From the NCBI GenBank assembly GCA_902812465.1, contig CADDZE010000025.1, positions 1 to 54,415 on the forward strand: a stretch of DNA of 54,415 nt. The letters are read 5' to 3'. Positions 9,315 through 17,792 of this stretch are shown one piece after another. The translations under genes were made by a program, and so were the position numbers. Under the pieces are notes generated by a model. The model ran no database searches, was not told where the DNA came from, and was given only the letters and a program-made list of their open reading frames with translations. This stretch comes from Acidobacteriota bacterium (GTDB lineage: Bacteria > Acidobacteriota > Terriglobia > UBA7540). The first letter of the stretch is position 1. The number at the start of each line of letters is the position of its first letter.

Positions 9315-11114
9315 ATGAAGAAGCTCAATCATATTCTCCCCATCGCGGCAGGAGTTATCCTTTTCCTTGCTTCTTCCGCCTTCGCTCAGGCGCCGCGCAT
9401 CTTCTTTCTGGACCTGACGAGCGGACCCAACAGCGGGGGGGAAAGCGTCGGTGGCTACTCTGGAGCCTACGTGACCATCTACGGGGATTTCTTCGGCTCT
9501 TCTCAAGGCAATTCAACTGTCACTTGGAATGGCCTGAACTGCCTGCGCGTCGTTCCACCGACCGGCTCCTACTCCGGGTGGGGATCTGCATGGCTTTGGT
9601 ACCAGAAGATCATCGTTCAGCTTGGTCCAGGTTGTACGCCCGGAACGGGAGACTTCGTCGTGACGGTTAATGGCGCTCCCTCGGTCAGCACGGTGGTGAC
9701 GATCAACGGACAGCAGATGGACAATGCTAGTTTTACTGTCCGTTCGGCAGGCAACATTCACTTTGTCTGCGCGACTCCGCTGCCGGGCCAGAGCTCCTGC
9801 AGCGATTCGAACAGCGGAACCTTTTCAAGCCCATGGCGGACTATCGATCATGCAGTTGATCAAGGTACGCCCACGGCTCCCGGAGACATTATCTATGTCG
9901 AGAACGGGGTCAGTGAGACCTCGGGCTGCTCACAGTACAATGGGGCTATCTGTCCGGATGTGACCGGAACCGCATCGAATCCTATAGCTCTGGTCACTTA
10001 TCCTGGAGCGACGGCTACGATAGGATCGACGACCGGTCAGGACCGCGGCGTGATCATGTGTACCGGGCTGAGCGGATGTTCCAACGCCCCGAATTATTGG
10101 ACGATTGCCGGTATGACCCTCAGAGGCAACGGCGAGAATTCAATGAAGGTTAACAACGGCCTCTCGCACATCCGCATCATCGCCAACGATATGTCCTGCC
10201 CGAATGCGAACACTGCAAGCGGATGCCTGGAGACCGGCTCGCCCTTTCTCACTGTCTATGGCAACTATAGCCACGACAATGGGGTCAACGTGGCGTCAAG
10301 TATCACCAAACTGATGCACGCGATGTACTTGGGAGATGTCAGCGGCGGAAGCGCCAGCGCTCACACTGACCTGGGTTGGAACTTGATCGCGAACAACAAG
10401 ACGGATCGGGGTATTCAATTCTATACCAGCACAGGTAGCGGATCCTGCAGCGGTGGGTCCCTGTTCGACATTCACGTTCACGATAACGTCATTCACGATA
10501 ACCGGGGCGCTGGAATCTACACGACGAACATCTCTGTAGATTGCGGACCGACGGAAATATACAACAACGTCATCTACAATGCAGGCACGGGGCCGGACTT
10601 CATCGATGGCGCTTCTGCCTGGGTGTGCATCTACGCCTCTGCTGAAACTGGCACCACCGCCTTCCGCATTTACAACAATACAGGGTACAACTGCGGGTAC
10701 ACGGGAGGGTCTGACCCCTCGAGCGGCATAGTAGGTGAAGCTAGCGCCAACCTGAATCTTCTCAACAACATCATGGCCCAGCCCTCGACCAGCTTTAGCT
10801 ACTTGTATCTGAATGGCCCCACGAGCATGTCATGCTCCAACAATCTCTTCTGGGGTTCGGGAGGAGCACCTTCAAACTGTTCGAACGGAGCAGTTAATGC
10901 CAACCCGCAGTTTGTAAACCTGTCCGCACATGACCTCCATCTTATGAACACAAGCCCGGCGATCAACGCTGGTGTGAACATCGCGGGCCTTCTCTGGGAT
11001 CACGACGGAATCAGCCGACCACAGGGGGGGGCGTACGACATCGGAGCCTACGAATATTACGGAGCCGGTTCAAGGCCAGATCCGCCTACCAATCTCCAGG
11101 CGACTGTGCATTGA
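9315..11114 (+). CDS. Secreted TIG / right-handed beta-helix protein
   Basis: A 599-residue exported protein with signal peptide MKKLNHILPIAAGVILFLAS...AFAQ and an upstream GGAG (9302-9305). Residues about 28-135 form a TIG-like domain that shares the 'DLTSGPN.GGE' opening with the preceding gene. Residues about 150-585 are a right-handed beta-helix of the pectate-lyase/DUF1565 type, with a 'DSNSGTFSSPWRTIDHAV' entry motif and many Asn-rich turns such as HVHDNVIHDNRGAGIY. It ends in a short DPPTNLQATV tail that would normally lead into an FN3 domain, so the C-terminus may be trimmed. It is probably a surface polysaccharide-binding or -cleaving protein, and its substrate is unknown. It is 79 bases from its paralogue and likely co-transcribed. 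Confidence 0.85.
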   Translation: MKKLNHILPIAAGVILFLASSAFAQAPRIFFLDLTSGPNSGGESVGGYSGAYVTIYGDFFGSSQGNSTVTWNGLNCLRVVPPTGSYSGWGSAWLWYQKIIVQLGPGCTPGTGDFVVTVNGAPSVSTVVTINGQQMDNASFTVRSAGNIHFVCATPLPGQSSCSDSNSGTFSSPWRTIDHAVDQGTPTAPGDIIYVENGVSETSGCSQYNGAICPDVTGTASNPIALVTYPGATATIGSTTGQDRGVIMCTGLSGCSNAPNYWTIAGMTLRGNGENSMKVNNGLSHIRIIANDMSCPNANTASGCLETGSPFLTVYGNYSHDNGVNVASSITKLMHAMYLGDVSGGSASAHTDLGWNLIANNKTDRGIQFYTSTGSGSCSGGSLFDIHVHDNVIHDNRGAGIYTTNISVDCGPTEIYNNVIYNAGTGPDFIDGASAWVCIYASAETGTTAFRIYNNTGYNCGYTGGSDPSSGIVGEASANLNLLNNIMAQPSTSFSYLYLNGPTSMSCSNNLFWGSGGAPSNCSNGAVNANPQFVNLSAHDLHLMNTSPAINAGVNIAGLLWDHDGISRPQGGAYDIGAYEYYGAGSRPDPPTNLQATVH

Positions 11115-11399
11115 GACCTCTATGGGCCTCGGTCTCTGGTGGCAGGTTGTTCATCGTGGAGCCAAGTCATTTTCGGCCGGGCAGATTGTGGCCGTGATCA
11201 GAGATTCAGAATCACGGTTCTGGCAGGGCTCTGTTCCGTTGCCGGGGTATTTCTGAGCGGGCGTTCGCCCAAGCGGGGCGCACTAAAGGTCAACGATCTC
11301 CAGGAGCGCTAGGCAAGGCAGAAAACGACACCTGGCTGTGGTGGACACTCGGCGACCTGGCTGTGAACAATTGGATGTTCGGGGCTCACGTAGGCGCGG

Positions 11400-11427
11400 T
11401 TCACAGGTTCTGCAAAGTACCTATAAT
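11400..11427 (+). promoter_or_regulatory. Orphan sigma-70-like promoter
   Basis: TTCACA (11400-11405), 16 bases, then a perfect TATAAT (11422-11427). No open reading frame of recognisable type begins downstream. Confidence 0.4.
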
Positions 11428-11433
11428 GTTAGA

Positions 11434-11530
11434 CCGAAACCTTCGGGCAGCAGGGCGGCGGAGCATTCGGTAACCAATAGTTCTACGATTGCTAACGGCG
11501 GTAAAACAGCCGTAGCGGCTGTGGAATTGA
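11434..11530 (+). ncRNA. Candidate small RNA downstream of the orphan promoter
   Basis: Starting at the predicted transcription start, the DNA can fold into CCGAA/TTCGG (11434-11438 with 11442-11446) and ACAGCC/GGCTGT (11506-11511 with 11517-11522). No U-run terminator is seen, and no known RNA family is recognised. The call is speculative. Confidence 0.2.
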
Positions 11531-11556
11531 GCATCTGAATTTAGCTAACCTTGAAA

Positions 11557-11892
11557 TCAAAGCGCGGTGCTATCTCCCCTATGTGGGGACGTGTTGAGTG
11601 CGCATGCGGTTGGAAACACATCGGACTCACGGCGAGCCTCTAAAATTGAGATAATTTTCGTCTTAAGCCACTGTGGAAGAAGGGCAGCGAGGCGAATGTT
11701 GTAGTTGGCTAGATTGGTGGTGTGGAAGACAAAGAGCCCATTAGCTCGGGCGATGTGCTCCATGATCATACGGGCAGTGATCACGGTAGAGTATTTGTCA
11801 CAAAATGGTATGAGCTCAGCGTCGCCCGCCACGAGGTTATGGAGCGTCCGGTGATGTCGTAGGCTTGAATGGCTGGCACTCCAGACCGACGG
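11557..11892 (-). pseudogene. Class I SAM-methyltransferase relic
   Basis: A minus-strand frame up to about 11,840 reads VAGDAELIPFCDKY...VITARMIMEHIARANG, then LFVFHTTNLANYN...LLPQWLKTKI. This matches the post-motif II to C-terminal part of methyltransferases commonly found in sugar clusters ('GDAE.LPF...ITARMV.EH'). Upstream, the expected continuation lies in another frame (IQAYDITGRSI), so there is at least one frameshift. Neither the SAM-binding glycine loop nor the N-terminus is visible. The frame stops at 11557 soon after an NTSPHRG motif. It lies just beyond the 3' end of the EPS gene run, so it may be a lost member of that cluster. Confidence 0.55.
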
Positions 11893-12357
11893 CCACAGGG
11901 CTGCGTGTGGCTAACTCTCGCTCGGCTACCTGTGACTTTGCCATCCATAGCAGCAAAACGTGCGCCCCGCAGCCCGGGTCTAGCCAACGGCTGCCAGGGT
12001 CGATGCAACCATTAAATACTTCCTTAGACGCGTACCGGGAGTTCCTGAGGCGGGGAACACTAAGTCCTTCTAATTTCCAGTATGTTTTGCGAAGAAAATT
12101 CCGCGGTGTTCTCCCATTGTTCTCTTCTCAACCAATGTGGAAGCGTGTTAAGACTGGTACGAGTGCGCCTGGGCGAATAGACGCGGCGGTCGATGGCATG
12201 GGGCTGCAAGGTAGGTGGTGGCGGAAAGTCTCCCAGGGGGGTCTAAAAGCTCGTGCAGGTGGCATCATCTGGGAAATGCTAAGCAGGGAGGGTAAGTGGA
12301 CTGCCGTGGGAGAAAAAAGTTGCAGTCGTATAGTTCCGGTTGGGATTTGGGTGGAAG
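11893..12357. other. Gene-free stretch
   Basis: No frame on either strand resembles a known protein, and no RNA gene is seen. It separates the methyltransferase relic from the last gene of the minus-strand cluster. Confidence 0.4.
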
Positions 12358-13608
12358 TCAGCAGAACCTAAATAGCCGCAAAGAATCAAGCGACGTGGAT
12401 GCTCCAGGTGAAGGTGACAGTCCCTCCGGCCAGTTGCGCTGTGGATCCCTCTCTGGGGCGGCGGTGACGTGGTGCCATTCGCTGAGAACGCTCACGATGC
12501 GTTCGGCTGCGTGGCCGTCCCCGAACGGATTGGGCCGCGTGGCCATGTGCTGGTATACCTGTGGTTCGTCGAGGAGCGTCTCGACAGCGGTCACGATTCG
12601 TTGAGGATCTGTTCCGACCAGCCAAGCGGCACCCGCGTCGATGGCTTCTGGGCGTTCAGAGGTGTCTCGCATCACTAGAACCGGCTTGCCGAGAGACGGG
12701 CCTTCCTCCTGAAGGCCGCCTGAGTCGGTGAGCAGGATGGTTGCGCGATCCATCAAGGCTACAAAGGAGACGTAATCCAGGGGACCCAGTAGCTTGATGT
12801 TGGGCAGGCCGCTCAACGACTGGTGTACCGGCTCTGCCACGTTCGGATTCAGGTGTACTGGGTAGACGATGGATACGTCGGGGCGCCGCTCGGCCAGGGT
12901 CCGAATCGCCCGGCAGATTTGCTGCAACGGCTGCCCGAAGCTCTCCCGACGATGTGCAGTCACCAGGATTACCGGATGCTTCCCTGCGTCCAGGCCGAAG
13001 TCGGGGCGGAGCGAGCTTTCCCGGGCTAGGCGACGACGGATAAAGTGGAGTGCGTCTACGACGGTATTTCCCGTCACTACGATTCTGGCCGCGTCGATGG
13101 CCTCTCGCAAGAGATTCGCACGTGCGATCTCGGTCGGCGCAAAGTGAAGCTCGGCAATGTGGGTAATTAATCTCCGGTTAATCTCCTCGGGAAAGGGGCT
13201 GTACTTGTCTTCGGTCCGCAGTCCGGCCTCCACGTGCCCCACCGGGATCCCCTGGTAATAGGCCGCCAGCGAAGCTGCGAATGCGGTCGTCGTGTCACCT
13301 TGCACGATGACAACGTCAGGTTGTTCGCTTGTGAAGATTGGCTCGAGGCCACCTAGGACCGCTGCAGTCACCTCTGAAAGGGACTGTCGGCTGCGCATCA
13401 CGTCAAGGTTGTACTGGGGCTCGAGTCCGAAGGCCGCCAAAGCTTGTGCGAGCATTTCGCGGTGCTGGCCACTTGCGCACACGAGGGGTTCGAAGAGCGC
13501 TGAACGCCGCTTTAACTCTAAAATGACCGGCGCTAACTTAATAGCCTCTGGCCGGGTCCCCAAGACGACGGCGACCTTAACTGTTCCGCCTTTCTTTACC
13601 TTGCGCAT
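12358..13608 (-). CDS. wecB: UDP-GlcNAc 2-epimerase, non-hydrolysing (WecB family)
   Basis: A 416-residue cytosolic enzyme that interconverts UDP-GlcNAc and UDP-ManNAc, or the matching diacetamido-uronic acid derivative (WbpI type). Diagnostic stretches are VVLGTRPEAIKLAPVI at the N-terminus, GHVEAGLRTEDKYSPFPEE in the middle and LTDSGGLQEEGPSLGKPVLV near residue 300. The ATG at 13608 is chosen because the family starts just before VKVAVVLGTRPE; the open frame continues upstream but overlaps the preceding gene. The C-terminus carries about 35 unconserved residues. It is the last gene of the run. Given the WbpB/D/E-like genes at 37-39.7 kb, it could act as the WbpI step. Confidence 0.9.
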   Translation of the reverse strand: MRKVKKGGTVKVAVVLGTRPEAIKLAPVILELKRRSALFEPLVCASGQHREMLAQALAAFGLEPQYNLDVMRSRQSLSEVTAAVLGGLEPIFTSEQPDVVIVQGDTTTAFAASLAAYYQGIPVGHVEAGLRTEDKYSPFPEEINRRLITHIAELHFAPTEIARANLLREAIDAARIVVTGNTVVDALHFIRRRLARESSLRPDFGLDAGKHPVILVTAHRRESFGQPLQQICRAIRTLAERRPDVSIVYPVHLNPNVAEPVHQSLSGLPNIKLLGPLDYVSFVALMDRATILLTDSGGLQEEGPSLGKPVLVMRDTSERPEAIDAGAAWLVGTDPQRIVTAVETLLDEPQVYQHMATRPNPFGDGHAAERIVSVLSEWHHVTAAPERDPQRNWPEGLSPSPGASTSLDSLRLFRFC

Positions 13609-13679
13609 GTCAACTTTGCCTCTGACGGGCGCCGAAGAGAACTTACTACGTCCAGCACCTTGCTGCCTCCACGCACCGC

Positions 13680-14669
13680 TCAGCCCAGTGCGCGCCTTAG
13701 CACACGAGCGAGCACAGCCAATGAATTCAAGGACGGTATTTGGTCGCCGCTGCCCAACGCCCCTGCCTCGAGCTGGCGAGCCACGTCGGCCATCGTGCAA
13801 AATCGCTCGCCATAGCCGCGGTTCACCAGTCTCTCCAGCAAGGCCTCGAATCTTCTCATGGGTCTGTAATTGGGAGTGAAATCCGAGAAGCGCTTGTTCC
13901 AGCCGATGAAGCTAAAACTGTGCAGAAAGAGTATGACATACTCTGTACCGTTTCCGAGCAGTGCGAGGATGGCGCTCTCCATTTCACTCAAGGATGATGA
14001 ATTCACATCGATCTTAGCAATCTTGCGGTACCATGGTGTTTTAAGCAGCCAATAAGTCGTCACCGGCACCTCGAACACGTTACCCATCCGGAAGACGCCG
14101 TTGCCGTAGCGATTTGCCAGCTGCTGGCTTAGAACGCAGTTCTTGTGAAAAGGGAAGTAGGACGAGTCGACATGGATGTCATTCCGCTCTAAAGCTCGAA
14201 TGGTATCACAGTTTGCAGTGTAGGCCCCCGCTCGAAACGCAACCGGTGGCTTTCGGGTGCACTCCGCGATAAGTTCTCTTCCTTCGCGGATAATTTCCAC
14301 CTGCTTTGCGAAGGAAAATGAGTGCAGGCTGCCGGACACACTCCCTGGAAGCCACGAGGTGTGGGCGTGAAGCTGGACGTCATGACCTCTTGCGTCTATA
14401 AACTGGCACAACTTTTGGACGGCAAGCTTGCCATAGTGATAATGCATGTAAACATCGACAAAGAAAGTGGCTTTGACTTTAAACCTGTCGCAGATATCCA
14501 TGATCCTTCCCACGCCCAGGCTTTCATGGCCGACGTTGCCGTAGATGTTGGCCTCCAAAGGAAGAGGTCTGCCACTAATGGGGTAGGTCTCTGTGTCGAC
14601 GGTTATCACAAGACGCGTTTTGGTTTTCTGCGCAAACACGTTAGCACCGCGCGACTCGCTCGACAGCAT
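13680..14669 (-). CDS. Polysaccharide deacetylase (NodB-like)
   Basis: About 329 residues. The NodB fold is marked by the catalytic/metal motif LVITVDTETYP, the zinc motif region GHDVQLHAHTSW and the substrate-loop motif VAFRAGAYTANCDTIRAL. It would remove N- or O-acetyl groups from a sugar polymer or a lipid-linked intermediate. No signal peptide is evident. The start is uncertain: I use the ATG at 14669, which overlaps the upstream glycosyltransferase by 29 bases; a GTG about ten codons further in is possible. The HSFSF segment replaces the last conserved His-containing motif in a way usual for this subfamily. Confidence 0.8.
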   Translation of the reverse strand: MLSSESRGANVFAQKTKTRLVITVDTETYPISGRPLPLEANIYGNVGHESLGVGRIMDICDRFKVKATFFVDVYMHYHYGKLAVQKLCQFIDARGHDVQLHAHTSWLPGSVSGSLHSFSFAKQVEIIREGRELIAECTRKPPVAFRAGAYTANCDTIRALERNDIHVDSSYFPFHKNCVLSQQLANRYGNGVFRMGNVFEVPVTTYWLLKTPWYRKIAKIDVNSSSLSEMESAILALLGNGTEYVILFLHSFSFIGWNKRFSDFTPNYRPMRRFEALLERLVNRGYGERFCTMADVARQLEAGALGSGDQIPSLNSLAVLARVLRRALG

Positions 14670-15834
14670 CGACCAGCATTTGCCGGTCGATGTCCCAGTT
14701 GTACTTCTGCTGCACTGCTCTTCTGCCGTTTTCTCCCATTGATTCTCGGTTGGGGTGACGAAGGAGAAGGCTGACGACGGTTTTGAAGTCCCGGATGTCG
14801 CCGCTTCGGAAGGTAAGACCGCAGCCGACCTCATCGATTATTCTCTTGATGGGAGCGCAATCGGTGGCCACGATGGGTCGGCCCAGGGCCATGTACTCAA
14901 AGAGCTTGTTGGGCAGTGTCGTTTCGGTGTGCTCCGAGCGGAGGTGCGGGATGAGACAGAGCGAGCTTTGCCGGATATAAGCAGGAATCTTGCTAAACTC
15001 GACCCACCCCGGGAGATCAATGCGACTTTCCAGTCCCAGCGATTTGATGAGCTCGATCAATGGCCTCCGGGCCGTTCCGTCACCAATGAGGGTAACTCGC
15101 AGACCGGGGAACTCCGCTGCGAGCTTAGGAACGGCTCGAACCACTAGATCGACGCCTCGATGGGGGTCTAGATAGCCGACGTACAATAGGTTGGGAGAGG
15201 CAGCTGGTTGACGTTCGTGCCCCTCGGTAGCATCGTCGCCTGGCGAATAGAAAGAGCGCTCGGGTGTATTGCCGACGACGCTGATCTTCTCGGGTTGGAC
15301 TCCCAGGCGCACGAGTCTTCGACGCTGCTCGTCGGCAACAACGAGAATGTGGTCCATCCTGGGCAGGCACATTCGTTCATAGGCTCGTGGTAGCCAGCCA
15401 TTGCCGAGAAGGAAGGGTTGATAGATGAGCTTTTTGTAGGCGATTAGGGCTGCAGGATAGTTTTCCGCCATGTCGAGAATCACGGGCTTCTGAAGTGGCC
15501 TGCCAAGCCAAGTTGCAGTCAGCCCTAACGGCAAGTCCCTGACCAGTATGAGATCGACGCCTTCACGCCGTAGAATCCCGAGAGTTTGTTCGATCCAGAC
15601 CGGATTGAAGAAGAGCGGGTAGGCAGCCACTCGGTCGAGCGGGCGCAGCCAAGGCGCACGGGTTAATCCCACTCTATGCATACAAAGGTTTCCGTTACGC
15701 TCTTCTCTGGCAAATCCACGCTTTGCCCTGCAGATCAGGCAGATGCGGTGGCCGCGGTCGCCGAGCGCTTTGATGAACTTTTCCAAGCGGACATCCCAGG
15801 GATACGCGCAGTGCCAAACAAGGCCGATTTTCAC
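14641..15834 (-). CDS. Glycosyltransferase family 4
   Basis: A 397-residue GT-B fold enzyme that transfers a sugar from a nucleotide donor to the growing lipid-linked glycan at the inner membrane face. The C-terminal half shows LLYVGYLDPHRGVDLVV, VTLIGDGTARRPLIELI and the donor-site region LPNKLFEYMALGRPIVAT, all typical of GT4. The start is GTG, with AGAGGA about 11 bases upstream. It is in line with the preceding GT4 (24-base gap), which suggests co-transcription. Confidence 0.88.
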   Translation of the reverse strand: MKIGLVWHCAYPWDVRLEKFIKALGDRGHRICLICRAKRGFAREERNGNLCMHRVGLTRAPWLRPLDRVAAYPLFFNPVWIEQTLGILRREGVDLILVRDLPLGLTATWLGRPLQKPVILDMAENYPAALIAYKKLIYQPFLLGNGWLPRAYERMCLPRMDHILVVADEQRRRLVRLGVQPEKISVVGNTPERSFYSPGDDATEGHERQPAASPNLLYVGYLDPHRGVDLVVRAVPKLAAEFPGLRVTLIGDGTARRPLIELIKSLGLESRIDLPGWVEFSKIPAYIRQSSLCLIPHLRSEHTETTLPNKLFEYMALGRPIVATDCAPIKRIIDEVGCGLTFRSGDIRDFKTVVSLLLRHPNRESMGENGRRAVQQKYNWDIDRQMLVDAVERVARC

Positions 15835-15858
15835 AGCGAGCGATCCTCTCTATGCCGG

Positions 15859-17019
15859 TTAGAAATCGAAGCCGGGACTTGGAGCTGAGAGCTCTCTGTC
15901 CTCGAGTCGCGTCCCTTCGCCCGCGACCTCTTGATATAAATCCAAGTACTGCGCAGCCATGGCCTCGGATGAGAACCGCTCCTTCACCCAAGCGTGCCCT
16001 TGCCGGCCGAGCTGTTGCCGCAAGTTGGCATCGGCCAGCAGTCTGCTGATTGCCGCTCTTAAGGATGAAATGTCTCCCGGTTCCACCAAGAGGCCGGTGC
16101 TCTCTGGAACGATAATCTTGGGAACTGCAGCGACCCGGGTTGCAACTACTGGCTTGCCCGCAGCGAGAGCTTCGAGAAGCGCTATAGGCATCCCTTCGTC
16201 GAGGGAGGGCAGCACGAAGGCGTCGAAGGAGGCATAGACGCCTGGCATATCGTTTCGCCGGCCTGCCAATAATACGTTGTCTTGCAGCCCCAAATCTTTT
16301 GTCAACCCCTCCAGCATGGCCCGCTCCGGACCTTCGCCGACTAGAACAAACAGCACTGCCGGAAAATCGCTTACCACTCCCTTGGCCGCGTGCAGTAACT
16401 GAGAAAAACCCTTCTGGGAAACCAAACGGCCGACGGCGCCGACTATCGGTCTGTCGCCTTTGCCGATCTCCTTTGCGAGCGTTGATGCGGCGCACTCGAA
16501 AGGAAATAAATCGATACCGTTGTCGATCGTCCTTATCCTTTCCTTTTTTGCTCCGGAACGAATTAAAGATGCAGCGATGGCATCGGAGACAGCGCCAACC
16601 GCGTCAAAGCGCTTCAGCACAGCGTGATCTAGAGAAGCAAACAAGCGTAGTCCAAGAGTTCGGCGGGTCCAATAGTGGGAGGTGGCAACCAGCGCGGCTC
16701 TCGTTCCGCGCGCCGCAATGAAGCCGTAGAAGTCAGCCTTATAGCCATGAGTGTGCAGAATATCCACGGACTGTTCCCTTAAGTGCGCCCGGATGGCGCG
16801 AACAGCCTCCCAGTCCCAGCGTCGCCGGCATGGAATCACTTCAACCGCGAGGCCAGACGCCCTAGCGAGATCCACAAGCTCGGTGTGAGGATTGCGAGCA
16901 TCGTAGAATACGCCAAGCGTGTTGGAATGCCCCATGTCATGCACGGCCTTACTAAGGGTCAATACGACGCTCTCAGCGCCATAGAATCCGCCACTGCTGA
17001 TTAGCTGAAAGACTCTCAC
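15859..17019 (-). CDS. Glycosyltransferase family 4
   Basis: 386 residues with the GT4 layout. The N-terminal acceptor domain has the SGGFYGAESVVLTLS glycine loop. The donor domain has VGAVGRLVSQKGFSQLL, FVLVGEGPERAML and the EX7E region DEGMPIALLEALAAGKPVVAT. The start is GTG at 17019. The sugar and linkage cannot be read from sequence. It is 29 bases downstream of a deacetylase gene and probably acts on the same polymer. Confidence 0.9.
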   Translation of the reverse strand: MRVFQLISSGGFYGAESVVLTLSKAVHDMGHSNTLGVFYDARNPHTELVDLARASGLAVEVIPCRRRWDWEAVRAIRAHLREQSVDILHTHGYKADFYGFIAARGTRAALVATSHYWTRRTLGLRLFASLDHAVLKRFDAVGAVSDAIAASLIRSGAKKERIRTIDNGIDLFPFECAASTLAKEIGKGDRPIVGAVGRLVSQKGFSQLLHAAKGVVSDFPAVLFVLVGEGPERAMLEGLTKDLGLQDNVLLAGRRNDMPGVYASFDAFVLPSLDEGMPIALLEALAAGKPVVATRVAAVPKIIVPESTGLLVEPGDISSLRAAISRLLADANLRQQLGRQGHAWVKERFSSEAMAAQYLDLYQEVAGEGTRLEDRELSAPSPGFDF

Positions 17020-17048
17020 GGATTAATTGTCCAGGAGCCTCCGGAAGG

Positions 17049-17792
17049 CTACAGCCAGCCTTCGCGTAGAGATTCGTGCCGTGAGGCCACTAGGCACCAA
17101 AGGCGATGATACACCTGGTCACCAAGTACCAATTTCAGGGCGTCCTTCAAAACGTAAGGCAGTCTGTAAGGGATAAGTTGCAGTCCGCGGGCAGACAGCA
17201 AGCGGCGTAGCTGTGCAGGATTCATTGTCCGCCTGACGGTGAGCCTGCCCCGAGTGGTAACCCCTTCTTGTTCTCGATTGCGGAGCCACGGATCGGAGGT
17301 GAAAACCTCCCTGTAACCAACCAGGGAACAGGCGCGAAGGACTCTGCGGTTCCATCGACCATAAGGCATGGAGATCGTCTCGACCGTTGCGCCCAGTTGG
17401 TCTTCCAACTCGACTTTGGATCGGCGTAACTCGTCTCGGAGTTGAGAGTCGGAGCAGGCTGTCAAACGGCGATGGGACCAGGTGTGGGACTCTACGCGAT
17501 GACCTAATGCGACGAGGTCCCGAAGGTGTTGCCAGGTCATGATGGCGCGACTACCGACGTAAGCGGGCGGAACGAAGAAAATGGCCGTGACTTTGTGCGC
17601 TTCTAGCACAGGCAGCGCATACTCGAAATTGGAAATGTGGCCGTCGTCGAACGTAACTTGAGGTTGCGTTTCTTTGGAGGAATGTTGCGATGCCTCCTTA
17701 AGCAGTTGCAAGTGCTGATCAAGCTGAGCCGGAGTTATTCCGTAAAGGTTCGAAGCGGACTCCGGCACGATCTCGTGATAGGTGAGGATCAC
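17049..17792 (-). CDS. Polysaccharide deacetylase (NodB-like)
   Basis: 247 residues. The NodB signatures are QVTFDDGHISNF (catalytic Asp and metal Asp), SHTWSHRRL (metal His pair) and ISMPYGRWN. I place the start at GTG 17792 because it overlaps the stop of the upstream deacetylase as GTGA and gives the family-typical VILTYHEI opening; an upstream in-frame GTG at 17819 would add nine residues. No signal peptide is seen. It could deacetylate the repeat unit before export. Confidence 0.85.
   Translation of the reverse strand: MILTYHEIVPESASNLYGITPAQLDQHLQLLKEASQHSSKETQPQVTFDDGHISNFEYALPVLEAHKVTAIFFVPPAYVGSRAIMTWQHLRDLVALGHRVESHTWSHRRLTACSDSQLRDELRRSKVELEDQLGATVETISMPYGRWNRRVLRACSLVGYREVFTSDPWLRNREQEGVTTRGRLTVRRTMNPAQLRRLLSARGLQLIPYRLPYVLKDALKLVLGDQVYHRLWCLVASRHESLREGWL

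Noticed and set aside
11113-11136. GAGACC/GGTCTC stem after the beta-helix gene as a terminator
   Set aside because: Only six pairs with a 12-base loop and no T-run.
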